Made by a program: the position numbers and the translations under genes
Assembly: GCA_025449735.1 (NCBI GenBank)
Contig: JANWIV010000004.1
Span: 1 to 64,000 of the forward strand
Direction: 5' to 3'
Length of the DNA: 64,000 bases
Origin: Candidatus Microgenomates bacterium
GTDB taxonomy: Bacteria > Patescibacteriota > Microgenomatia > UBA1406 > HO2-37-13b
In this document: positions 42,767 to 49,527 of the stretch, piece after piece
Numbering within the stretch: the first letter of the stretch is position 1
How the letters are laid out: each line of letters opens with the position of its first letter
The notes under the pieces: generated by a model
The model's input: only the letters and a program-made list of their open reading frames with translations
Told to the model about the DNA's origin: nothing
The model's database searches: none

Positions 42767-43305
42767 ACTTGAACTTCTCGTTTGTCAGTGGTCATTCGTC
42801 CACCTTGCCATTGACCACGATACTGCTCGCCACCGCCATCAACCCAATGAAATTGGACGAATACAATTCGACACCCCATCTCAAGCTCAATATCGATATT
42901 GCCTTCATTTTTCATGCCAAAAGTCAGCTTGCCGTGATAACCAGGTTGTGCCGTGCCGGTCCTGATAACAAGACCGGATCTAAAAGTGGTCGTGCGCGGT
43001 TTGAAATTGGCACAAATATCAATCGGTAGATTAACTTCTTCAATAGTGGTCATCAGATAATAAATACCGGGGCGGACAATAAATGAAGATTTCTTTTTGA
43101 GGTTATATTTGGCAATACGTTTGATATTAGGAGTCTCACGCTCGGTCACTCCCAAAAAAGCTTTGCCACCACTTATTTCATGTATTTCGCCGAGCCTCAA
43201 GTCAAAACCAGCCCCTTCTGGGTTTTTTAGCTCTCGCTCATCAAGCTTTTTGACTAGTTTTTGTTTCTTGACCAGTTCGAGGAGTTTTTTTGGGCCAATA
43301 ATCAT
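42763..43305 (-). CDS. dcd: dCTP deaminase
   Basis: It supplies dUTP/dUMP for thymidylate synthesis. AGFDLRLGEIHEI, NLPIDICANFKPRTTTFRSGL and the TGTAQPGYHGKLTFGMKN segment are family hallmarks. I start at MIIGPKKLLEL. Near thyA and tmk-like, it completes a small dTMP pathway in the window. Confidence 0.92.
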   Translation of the reverse strand: MIIGPKKLLELVKKQKLVKKLDERELKNPEGAGFDLRLGEIHEISGGKAFLGVTERETPNIKRIAKYNLKKKSSFIVRPGIYYLMTTIEEVNLPIDICANFKPRTTTFRSGLVIRTGTAQPGYHGKLTFGMKNEGNIDIELEMGCRIVFVQFHWVDGGGEQYRGQWQGGRMTTDKREVQV

Positions 43306-43308
43306 AAA

Positions 43309-43350
43309 ATTACAAAACACGAAACATATAACACGAAATATTCAAATTCA
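43309..43350. repeat. A-rich word repeat upstream of dcd
   Basis: ACAAAACACGAAACATATAACACGAAAT-type words. Same loose class as the repeats at 18.9 and 29.8 kb. Confidence 0.5.
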
Positions 43351-43408
43351 AAAGATTTTACTAGTACGATTGCAAAAGGTCAAGTCAGGATTTATAATAT
43401 AATGTCAT

Positions 43409-43966
43409 ATGAAAGTTGAGAAGGAAAAAAATGAAGGTCCAAATCCATTTAGCAAGGTGGAAGAGGGGGATCAATCTGATCGGGGTCACCGTGGTGAGCA
43501 ATTTACAATCGCCGCCAAAGATAGACAGTCTCGATTTGCAAAAGAGCGCGGTCCAGCAATGTTTACCGTACCAGAAGCAGAAGCTCGAAAAAATCAGATT
43601 GAATCAGCAATTGATTTTGGAATACCCGGGCCAAATAACGAATTGGGACTTGATTTAGCCTCTGCTTATGTAAGTGCGAACATTGACTATTGTCAAGCAG
43701 TGCTTGAGACTAATAAAGACGAAAGGGCTCAACTTAGTGCACGAGATCGAATGTCTGAATTTGTTGAATTTATTACCGATGCCAAAAAATTAAGACAACA
43801 CTTGACGTTAATTGCAAATAAATATAGAAAAGACGTATCAAGCTTAAGAAGTCGAGAACTAATTGATGAGGATGTTGAATTTCGGATTCAGCAAACCGAT
43901 CGCAAAGCGTCTAATTGGTCGGCTCTTGCTAATCTGGTGCCGGACCAATGGGAGAGTCAAGAGTAA
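43409..43966 (+). CDS. Hypothetical protein, 185 aa
   Basis: I recognise no family. A disordered charged N-terminus (to about residue 55) precedes a helical part. TATAAT ends 5 nt before the ATG. The gene ends a few bases before the first broken tRNA-Ile copy. Confidence 0.55.
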   Translation: MKVEKEKNEGPNPFSKVEEGDQSDRGHRGEQFTIAAKDRQSRFAKERGPAMFTVPEAEARKNQIESAIDFGIPGPNNELGLDLASAYVSANIDYCQAVLETNKDERAQLSARDRMSEFVEFITDAKKLRQHLTLIANKYRKDVSSLRSRELIDEDVEFRIQQTDRKASNWSALANLVPDQWESQE

Positions 43967-43973
43967 GATTTTT

Positions 43974-44024
43974 GGGCGCATGGCTCCCCGACGATGTTGG
44001 GCATGTCGGGGCAAGCAGTGGTAG
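43974..44024 (+). pseudogene. tRNA-Ile 5' fragment (copy 1) with a palindrome in the D-loop
   Basis: GGGCGCATGGCTC is identical to the start of the intact tRNA-Ile at 44111. Then a 29-nt block with CCCGACGATGTTGGGCATGT, a self-complementary hairpin, interrupts it, and the D-loop resumes with CAGTGGTAG. The copy stops there; no anticodon arm follows. Confidence 0.8.
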
Positions 44025-44031
44025 TTTTTTT

Positions 44032-44092
44032 GGGTGCGTGGCTCCCGCCTCCGCCAAGGCTACGGTGGGCAAGCAGTGGTAGAACGCGTTCC
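44032..44092 (+). pseudogene. tRNA-Ile 5' part (copy 2), D-loop palindrome, broken in the anticodon loop
   Basis: GGGTGCGTGGCTC, then a palindromic block CCGCCTCCGCCAAGGC..., then CAGTGGTAGAACGCGTTCC: the D-loop, 3' D-stem and CGTTC anticodon stem of tRNA-Ile. The D-loop insertion site is the same as in copy 1. The match breaks in the anticodon loop, after which the intact tRNA-Ile follows. Its 3' part is at 44202. Confidence 0.8.
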
Positions 44093-44110
44093 AAAGTACA
44101 AAGTGAGTGT

Positions 44111-44182
44111 GGGCGCATGGCTCAGTGGTAGAGCGCGTTCCTGATAAGAACGAGGTCCCAGGTTCGATCCCTGGTGCGCCCA
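44111..44182 (+). tRNA. tRNA-Ile (anticodon GAT)
   Basis: Complete cloverleaf: acceptor GGGCGCA/TGCGCCC, D-stem GCTC/GAGC, anticodon stem CGTTC/GAACG with loop CTGATAA, T-stem CCAGG/CCTGG with loop TTCGATC, discriminator A; no encoded CCA. Flanking GTACAAAGT and ACTTTGTAC extend the acceptor helix. It lies inside the anticodon loop of broken copy 2. Confidence 0.97.
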
Positions 44183-44201
44183 CACTTTGTACACAGTCAA
44201 G

Positions 44202-44260
44202 TTAGAACGAGGTACGAGGCTGAAAGACCCCATAGGGGATTCGATTCTTGGCACAACCAC
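44202..44260 (+). pseudogene. tRNA-Ile 3' part (copy 2) with a palindrome in the T-loop
   Basis: TTAGAACGAGGTACGAGG matches the 3' anticodon stem, variable loop and T-stem of the intact tRNA-Ile (TAAGAACGAGGTCCCAGG). The T-loop is interrupted by about 20 nt containing CCCCATAGGGG, then continues TTCGATTCTTGG and an acceptor-like CACAACCAC. With the 5' part it rebuilds a degenerate tRNA. Confidence 0.75.
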
Positions 44261-44266
44261 ATAGTT

Positions 44267-44647
44267 ATGGTAGAAATAATAAAACCAATTGATATTATCG
44301 AAGCGATTAACCGGGAAAAATTTGCGAATGACCGCTTCTTCGCTGGTAAATTTGTTCGTGTCGGAAATCATATTGCGATGGATGGAAACTTGACGCATGA
44401 GTTGATAGCAAAAAAGGATTTAAGTATTTCAGCAGAATACGTTGCCGAGGCGCTAAAAGATGGGTCGGCTGATGTCGGGTTATTTCGCTATCTAGTTAAC
44501 GACGATGAAAGTGTCGAGCTTTCGCTACGAGGTTACTCAATTGGTTTTAAATATAAAGCTCATGGTGACGATCCTGCCCGTATTGATTCTATAAACTTAC
44601 TTCAGGAAATATTCCCCGAAGCAGATGTATCTCACTACGAAATTTAA
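44267..44647 (+). CDS. Hypothetical protein, 126 aa
   Basis: I recognise no family. I start at MVEIIKPIDI; the longer track ORF reads through the tRNA region. The product is a small soluble alpha/beta-looking protein with HIAMDGNLTHELIAKK. It lies directly after the tRNA-Ile remnant. Confidence 0.55.
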   Translation: MVEIIKPIDIIEAINREKFANDRFFAGKFVRVGNHIAMDGNLTHELIAKKDLSISAEYVAEALKDGSADVGLFRYLVNDDESVELSLRGYSIGFKYKAHGDDPARIDSINLLQEIFPEADVSHYEI

Positions 44648-44662
44648 AGATGCTGGAGTGCT

Positions 44663-45583
44663 TTACAAATAATCTTTTTTCACAAAAATCCAAAGCATGA
44701 GGAGACAGAGGCCGAGTGTGATCCCATTCATTGCCCAAAAGACCCAAGGCTCATGTTGAAATGGCAAGGCAATGTTCATACTATAAATACCGAAAGTGAC
44801 ACTAGGAACAGTCAAAAGCACCGTTAAGGTGGTAAAAAGCTTAATGACTCGGTTCAAATTGTTTGTCATAATGGTGGTATAAGCGTCGCGGACATTGACA
44901 ATAGTGCGCAAGTTATCATCGGCAATTTCAATTAACTGTTTATTAAGCAGCACGACGTCTTCAGCAAGCTCACTTTCTGGTTGAGATAATTGAAGACTTC
45001 TAATTTTCAAAAAATCCTCAAGCACAGTGTTATTGCGAAGTAGCGCGGGCCTAAAATCGCCGACGATGCCTTCAAAAGCGACAAAGCGAATGATATCGCG
45101 ATTATGTATTCTCTCTAATTTGATTTCAATAGCCTGAATTTGCTTGCTGATTCGATTTAAGAAATAGTTGTAGGCACGACTGGTATATAGCAAGATATAG
45201 AGCAATAATCGAATTTTGTCATCGGTGGTATAGTCTGGTTCAATATTGCGAAAACGGTCCAAGAATTTTGCTGTCATTGGGCTCATCGTCACCAAGAACT
45301 TATCTGCCATGACAATTAGAATGGGCGCCGTGACAATGCTTTCGGTGTCTCCTAGAGGATAGCGGGTAAAAATGTAAAGAGTGCCATTTTCACGCTCCAA
45401 CCTTGGCACCTCATACATGTCAAGACCGTCGCGAAGGTGACCTGGGTCGAGCTTATAAGTGGTTTTTAAAAGCTCCAGCTCGCTTTCTGTTGGATCAACT
45501 ACATGAATCCAGCAATTATTTTTGAACCCCTTAAGCTCAATTGTCTTATTATTTTTCTTACTACGACTGAAATATTTAATCAT
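44663..45583 (-). CDS. corA: CorA-family magnesium/cobalt transporter with an SMN variant
   Basis: Large cytoplasmic N-terminal domain, then two C-terminal membrane helices (about residues 245-268 and 280-300). The CorA signature GMN between them reads SMN here (GIYSMNIALPFQ). The end VKKDYL is typical. I start at MIKYFSRSKK, supported by TATAAT 6 nt upstream. The role is Mg2+ uptake by homology; the altered motif may change selectivity. Confidence 0.88.
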   Translation of the reverse strand: MIKYFSRSKKNNKTIELKGFKNNCWIHVVDPTESELELLKTTYKLDPGHLRDGLDMYEVPRLERENGTLYIFTRYPLGDTESIVTAPILIVMADKFLVTMSPMTAKFLDRFRNIEPDYTTDDKIRLLLYILLYTSRAYNYFLNRISKQIQAIEIKLERIHNRDIIRFVAFEGIVGDFRPALLRNNTVLEDFLKIRSLQLSQPESELAEDVVLLNKQLIEIADDNLRTIVNVRDAYTTIMTNNLNRVIKLFTTLTVLLTVPSVTFGIYSMNIALPFQHEPWVFWAMNGITLGLCLLMLWIFVKKDYL

Positions 45584-45659
45584 AAGGGTATTATACCCTG
45601 AAATTGCCACAAAAACGACCTAAATATAATCATTTGAATATCATTCGTTCGGATTGTGG

Positions 45660-46418
45660 TTAGATTCGACTGGCAATGAGATTTAAATAATGGTCATATT
45701 CCTCAGAAGAAATAGGCAGATTAGTGACAATACCCCCGGATTGTATAAACGTCAGTTTTTTGCCAGCAGGCGGTATCTCCGGTTCATCCTTAAGCTTCAT
45801 AACAACAAAAGCGACCGGGGTATATATTTTTCGATCCATTTCATATAAAGGTAATATTTTTTTTTGTAAATTAGGCAAAGCGAAGGTAGCGTTAATTCTT
45901 TTATTGGTTTGTGTACCGTAGCTAATTTTGGATTCAATAATAATTGGAGTCTTGTGATGATTCAGTAGCGCATCGTATTCAGTAAAATTTTTGCCTCCTC
46001 GAAGATAAGACGCGACCACTGACATTCTACCTGGCACCCGACGAAAGACGAATTCCTCGGTAGCATAAAAACCATTAACAGCTTCACTAATAAATTGACT
46101 CGTCAAGTCATCATTTTCAATAATGCCATCGATGACATCAGTCATTATTAATTCTCTAATTAGGCCTCTTAAAATATTTAAATGATTATCAGTAAATTCT
46201 TTACCATTGCGACGAAAGTATTCAAAGCAACGTTCTTGGATATAGTCCCAATCAGCGACAGCCATGTTAAAGCCACTAACGAGTTCATTTATTTCTTGGC
46301 TTGCTACAAGGGCATCCTCAAGTCTTATATTTTCAAATGGGACGACTTCAGACTGAGGTGAATAACGGTCTGGCTGTTTGATTTTTTGTGTTTTGACTTT
46401 TCTACGATAATATTCCAT
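45660..46418 (-). CDS. PD-(D/E)XK-like nuclease candidate, 252 aa
   Basis: Residues about 150-170 read NFTEYDALLNHHKTPIIIESK, which fits the D ... ExK core of the PD-(D/E)XK fold. The upstream half is helical. It has no signal or membrane segment. It lies between the two nested tRNA loci (44.1 and 47.0 kb), and its upstream neighbour (46438) is also unknown. It could be a restriction-like or DNA-processing enzyme. Family by motif only. Confidence 0.55.
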   Translation of the reverse strand: MEYYRRKVKTQKIKQPDRYSPQSEVVPFENIRLEDALVASQEINELVSGFNMAVADWDYIQERCFEYFRRNGKEFTDNHLNILRGLIRELIMTDVIDGIIENDDLTSQFISEAVNGFYATEEFVFRRVPGRMSVVASYLRGGKNFTEYDALLNHHKTPIIIESKISYGTQTNKRINATFALPNLQKKILPLYEMDRKIYTPVAFVVMKLKDEPEIPPAGKKLTFIQSGGIVTNLPISSEEYDHYLNLIASRI

Positions 46419-46437
46419 TTTTTATTTACATAATAAG

Positions 46438-46845
46438 TTAACTTTTCAAATAATCATCTCTTTCCTTCCTCTTGAGATCCTCTTCTTCGGCAATAGTATC
46501 GATTAAAGTTTCAATCTCCTGTTGTTTCTCAGGTGGCAATTCAAACGGCATTACCTCAGCGATGTATTTTTTTACTGTGGCTAGCTTTTCATCTCTTTCA
46601 GCTGAAAAGTTTTTAGTCACGGCAATTTGCCACAGTTCATCCATTCTTCGTCTAAAATTATCATCAGTAGGTATGGTCCGATTAGGAAGATTTGCGAGTG
46701 AGAGGCATAATTCATTGGTTTTTCTTCGCAATTCTAGGTTAATTTTATCAAATTCAACATCGTAAGCCGCCAAACCATCGAACAATATAATAGCTGCTTG
46801 GTGACCTCGTTTCAATTGTTCAGTTCGATTAATTTCTTCATCCAT
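46438..46845 (-). CDS. Hypothetical helical protein, 135 aa
   Basis: I recognise no family. Highly charged, helical, with coiled-coil-like heptads. It starts just after the nested tRNA region and lies 19 bases before the nuclease candidate, so the two are probably co-transcribed. Confidence 0.55.
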   Translation of the reverse strand: MDEEINRTEQLKRGHQAAIILFDGLAAYDVEFDKINLELRRKTNELCLSLANLPNRTIPTDDNFRRRMDELWQIAVTKNFSAERDEKLATVKKYIAEVMPFELPPEKQQEIETLIDTIAEEEDLKRKERDDYLKS

Positions 46846-46862
46846 ATTTCAAAATAGGTGGA

Positions 46863-46930
46863 CTAGAGGGAGAATCGTCGACCTTCGCTCTTAGCTTCGG
46901 CCGATAAAAACTCCCGTCTCGTCAACCTGC
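46863..46930 (-). pseudogene. Outermost tRNA-like 3' part (element A) with a palindrome in the T-loop
   Basis: On the minus strand GCAGGTTGACGAGACGGGAG, then T-loop bases TT, then a block with CGGCCGAAGCTAAGAGCGAA, then GATTCTCCC closing the T-stem (GGGAG/CTCCC), and an acceptor-like CTAGTCCA. The T-stem pairs perfectly once the palindrome is removed. It may belong with the 5' part at 47148, but the acceptor match is poor. Confidence 0.5.
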
Positions 46931-46943
46931 ATGTCGTACTTAG

Positions 46944-46978
46944 TGGACTCGAGGGGAGTCGAACCCCTGACCCCTGCA
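46944..46978 (-). pseudogene. tRNA-Ala 3' half (element B)
   Basis: TGCAG (3' anticodon stem), GGGTC, T-arm AGGGG/CCCCT with loop TTCGACT, acceptor CGAGTCC, A. It pairs with the 5' half at 47088-47123: anticodon stem CTGCA/TGCAG and acceptor GGGCACG/CGAGTCC, including G3-U70, the alanine identity pair. Confidence 0.8.
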
Positions 46979-46994
46979 ACCTGCCCGCCGCTTG

Positions 46995-47065
46995 TGGACC
47001 TAGCCAGAATCGAACTGGCGACTGTGCAATGCGAATGCACCGGTATACCACTTACCTATAGGCCC
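46995..47065 (-). tRNA. tRNA-Ala (anticodon CGC), intact inner copy C
   Basis: Acceptor GGGCCTA/TAGGTCC with G3-U70, D-stem GGTA/TACC, anticodon stem GTGCA/TGCAC with loop TTCGCAT, T-stem GCCAG/CTGGC. Discriminator A; no encoded CCA. It lies inside the anticodon loop of broken tRNA-Ala B. Confidence 0.9.
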
Positions 47066-47087
47066 AGAGATAGCTTTGGCAGGCGGG

Positions 47088-47123
47088 TGCGAATGCAGTG
47101 CTCTACCACTGAGCTACGTGCCC
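47088..47123 (-). pseudogene. tRNA-Ala 5' half (element B), broken in the anticodon loop
   Basis: GGGCACG, TA, D-arm GCTC/GAGC with loop AGTGGTA, then CTGCA and loop bases TTCGCA. It is followed by CCCGCCTGCC and then the intact tRNA-Ala. The 3' half is at 46944-46978. Removing the 109-nt insert restores a canonical tRNA-Ala (CGC). Confidence 0.82.
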
Positions 47124-47147
47124 TTGCCTATACTAAAGCAGGCGGGT

Positions 47148-47219
47148 ATGTGAAGTCGTTTGCCCGAACAAATTTTGTTTTGCAAAATTTGCGCGGGTGA
47201 ACCACTAGACCATAGGCCC
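47148..47219 (-). pseudogene. Outermost tRNA-like 5' part (element A) with a palindrome after the D-loop
   Basis: GGGCCTATGGTCTAGTGGTT is a tRNA acceptor and D-arm start. A hairpin block containing CAAATTTTGCAAAACAAAAT interrupts it, then AAACGACTTCACAT leads into an anticodon-loop-like stretch before CCCGCCTGC. The isotype is unclear (CAC or UUC-type anticodon possible). The block resembles the palindrome in the 16S leader. Confidence 0.6.
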
Positions 47220-47288
47220 ATACGCTAATTATAACACGGGTCCAAACGCTACAAACTAAGATCACAAGTAGTTCAAAGTATTTAAATA

Positions 47289-48041
47289 TTATGAGGTTTT
47301 TTTAAATAACGTCATGTTGGTGGGCATTTTGGCATTTTGATAACAAAATTGCGCCATGTCACTGCTTGTTTCATCCCATTGGGTGACGAGGTCAAATCCA
47401 AATTTATTAAATAGGTCTAATTGATCATTTGTTGATAGAAAATTGTGTCGACCGAATTCATAGTCCTTCTTGCTATCAAATAAATTAACAATGACTTCTT
47501 CATTTATTGCATTGTTAATAATCCGAAAGCCATAAGGTTCGGAGTCGTGAAAGTATATAGCGTATACATCACCTTGTCGATCGACTCTTGAATAGTCTGG
47601 GTGATGAGAAATGCGATCAAAATCAAACAACGTCGCCAATAGGTAACCGCCTGGTTTTATCGCGGAATTGCAGCTAAAAATCAATTCCTCAAAATTTTTT
47701 GGGTCAACTCCTGAATTTAGAGAAAATCCTGTTGAAAACATCGTCATAAGATCAACGCTGTTAGCAAAAGGAAGATCAAAAAAATCAGCCTCGATGAAGC
47801 TTGATTGGGTCGAACTTCCCTGATGGATAGCCGATTCCAACATCGCAGGATCGATGTCAAGTCCGAATGTATTGGTGTAGCCTAAACTTCTAAAATAAGC
47901 CACCTGTTTGCCTTCACCAGCACCACAATCTAGAATGAAGCTATGTAGCGGTAAATTAGTTCTTCTCAATAACAAATTTATTTGCTGCTTAGTCGCTTCT
48001 TCGTATTGTTTGAGCCATTGATCATTTTCTGATTCAGTCAT
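47289..48041 (-). CDS. Class I SAM-dependent methyltransferase, 250 aa
   Basis: Motif I is ILDCGAGEGKQVAYFRSLG, followed by the acidic FGLDIDPAML and DFFDLPFANSVDLM for SAM binding. The C-terminal half has no recognised substrate domain. TATAAT ends 8 nt before the ATG (leaderless). It is divergent from the 48226 gene. The substrate is unknown. Confidence 0.85.
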   Translation of the reverse strand: MTESENDQWLKQYEEATKQQINLLLRRTNLPLHSFILDCGAGEGKQVAYFRSLGYTNTFGLDIDPAMLESAIHQGSSTQSSFIEADFFDLPFANSVDLMTMFSTGFSLNSGVDPKNFEELIFSCNSAIKPGGYLLATLFDFDRISHHPDYSRVDRQGDVYAIYFHDSEPYGFRIINNAINEEVIVNLFDSKKDYEFGRHNFLSTNDQLDLFNKFGFDLVTQWDETSSDMAQFCYQNAKMPTNMTLFKKTS

Positions 48042-48124
48042 TAATTAGAATTATACTACAGTAGCAATCAATACTGTACTTCGATGAAACTAATTATTCT
48101 TATAGATACCGCAGGTGTCATACT

Positions 48125-48147
48125 CAAACCACCCCGGGGGTGGTTTG
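48125..48147. repeat. Palindrome CAAACCACCCCGGGGGTGGTTTG
   Basis: A near-perfect palindrome upstream of the SAM adenosyltransferase-like gene. The track ORF translates it as an artificial extension, so the real start is downstream at 48226. Confidence 0.7.
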
Positions 48148-48225
48148 GCTTTGAACCTACGGTTTTTTATATTTGTTTTTATATTTGATAATTGCTTAAT
48201 TGTTTTATATGATTATTGCTTCGAT

Positions 48226-49050
48226 ATGAAAAAACTAATTGTCATTGCTGATTATTGTTCCGACACCTTGGTGACGCAGGAGTTGCGAAGCGCTATTGAG
48301 GGCTATTTAAAAGACCCTAGTGGTGTCAATTTGTCATTTGTTGCCTCGTTTCCATCAACTATTCATACCGCCTATCTATTGAATCAGGTGATAACGACTG
48401 AGGAGAGATATGGTCGACCTCACGAGACAGTCATTTTTGTCAACACCGATCCTCGGCTCGAAAGGCATGAAAAAGCCGATCATGCTGAAGGATCTCGTGG
48501 CTTGATAATTAAATTGAAAAGTGGGCTTATTGTCACCGGTCCTAATGCGGGATATTGTTTCTCGTTAATTATCGACAAAATTGAGCGGATTTACACCTAT
48601 TCTGGACTGGAGAAAGGCAGCCAATTTCGTTCGCGAGATAATTATCCACCTTTGCTTGCTAATTTGATGGATTATTTGGAGGAGGACCTTGATTTACAAG
48701 AAGCTTCAGAAAGTCTTATTCCAAACTATAGTAAGCATCATGTTGGGCACATTGATAACTATGGCAACTTAAAAACCACCATTGCTCAATCTCAACTCAA
48801 GGGTAAATTTGAATATGGTGATAATATTGAGATAACCATTTCTGGGGCGAGGCAGAATGCAAAATATGTCGACAATCTATTCGGTGGCTCTGTTGGTGAG
48901 CTCGTAATATATCCTGGTTCCTCAGGAAACCCTGAGGATCGTTTTCTTGAGATTTCTGCCTGGAGTCACTTTGGTAATGATGAGCTGGAGTCAAAGACTG
49001 GTCGCGATTTTTTCCCAAATATAGCGCCTGGTCAAGAAATTACTATTTGA
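48226..49050 (+). CDS. SAM hydroxide adenosyltransferase / chlorinase-fluorinase family (DUF62)
   Basis: Family members hydrolyse SAM to adenosine and methionine. The N-terminal domain has IVIADYCSDTLVTQELR and IFVNTDPRL, and the C-terminal domain begins HIDNYGNLKTTI, matching VDxFGNLxTNI. I start at MKKLIVIADYC. The typical VDPGVG is altered (VNTDPRL), so activity may differ. It stands alone. Confidence 0.75.
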   Translation: MKKLIVIADYCSDTLVTQELRSAIEGYLKDPSGVNLSFVASFPSTIHTAYLLNQVITTEERYGRPHETVIFVNTDPRLERHEKADHAEGSRGLIIKLKSGLIVTGPNAGYCFSLIIDKIERIYTYSGLEKGSQFRSRDNYPPLLANLMDYLEEDLDLQEASESLIPNYSKHHVGHIDNYGNLKTTIAQSQLKGKFEYGDNIEITISGARQNAKYVDNLFGGSVGELVIYPGSSGNPEDRFLEISAWSHFGNDELESKTGRDFFPNIAPGQEITI

Positions 49051-49258
49051 GGTTGAAATCTTTCAAACACTTCCCAGATTCAAATGCGCGGCGATAACGA
49101 TCGTAAATGCTTTGGTTGATAGCTTTGAAAGTATCTAACTTTGCATGCAAATCACTTGCTGCAATAGTTTGTATTGAATTTTCGAATAAACAATAATCAT
49201 TATCTTCACGGCTTCTTCGAAGTTGACAGCTTTCAATTTTGCACTCTGGATTAGACAT
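49043..49258 (-). CDS. Small hypothetical protein, 71 aa
   Basis: I recognise no family. A helical small protein with four cysteines (NPECKIESCQL, DYCLFE, GKCLKD). Its end overlaps the 48226 gene by 8 bases. It is the only gene between that gene and the 16S 3' end. Confidence 0.45.
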   Translation of the reverse strand: MSNPECKIESCQLRRSREDNDYCLFENSIQTIAASDLHAKLDTFKAINQSIYDRYRRAFESGKCLKDFNLK

Positions 49259-49527
49259 AATAATTTAATAAGCTCAGAGTTCTTTTCCCGTGGGCGTTTT
49301 GACAATATGGATGTGGTGGCCATCAACGAAAAGCGCTGATTAAGACCCTTTTTTAAGAGAAATTTGTTTTTATTTATACTCAAGGTTTCTCTTGAGTCTC
49401 TATTAATTATTAATTTTTGCTATGCATCTTGTAAGCCCTCCAATTCTTCCCATTTGCCTTAGCATATTATTGCTGCGGCTCATGGAGCGAATTTTGGTGG
49501 GCTATTTTTTTGCTTCGCAAAAAAAAT

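Noticed and set aside
48115-48225. N-terminal extension of the SAM adenosyltransferase-like gene
   Set aside because: It is the translation of a palindrome and A/T-rich leader; family homology begins at the ATG at 48226.
49135-49383. Minus-strand ORF of 82 aa near the 16S 3' end
   Set aside because: It overlaps the better 49043-49258 frame and the 16S downstream region, and has no start signal or family resemblance.
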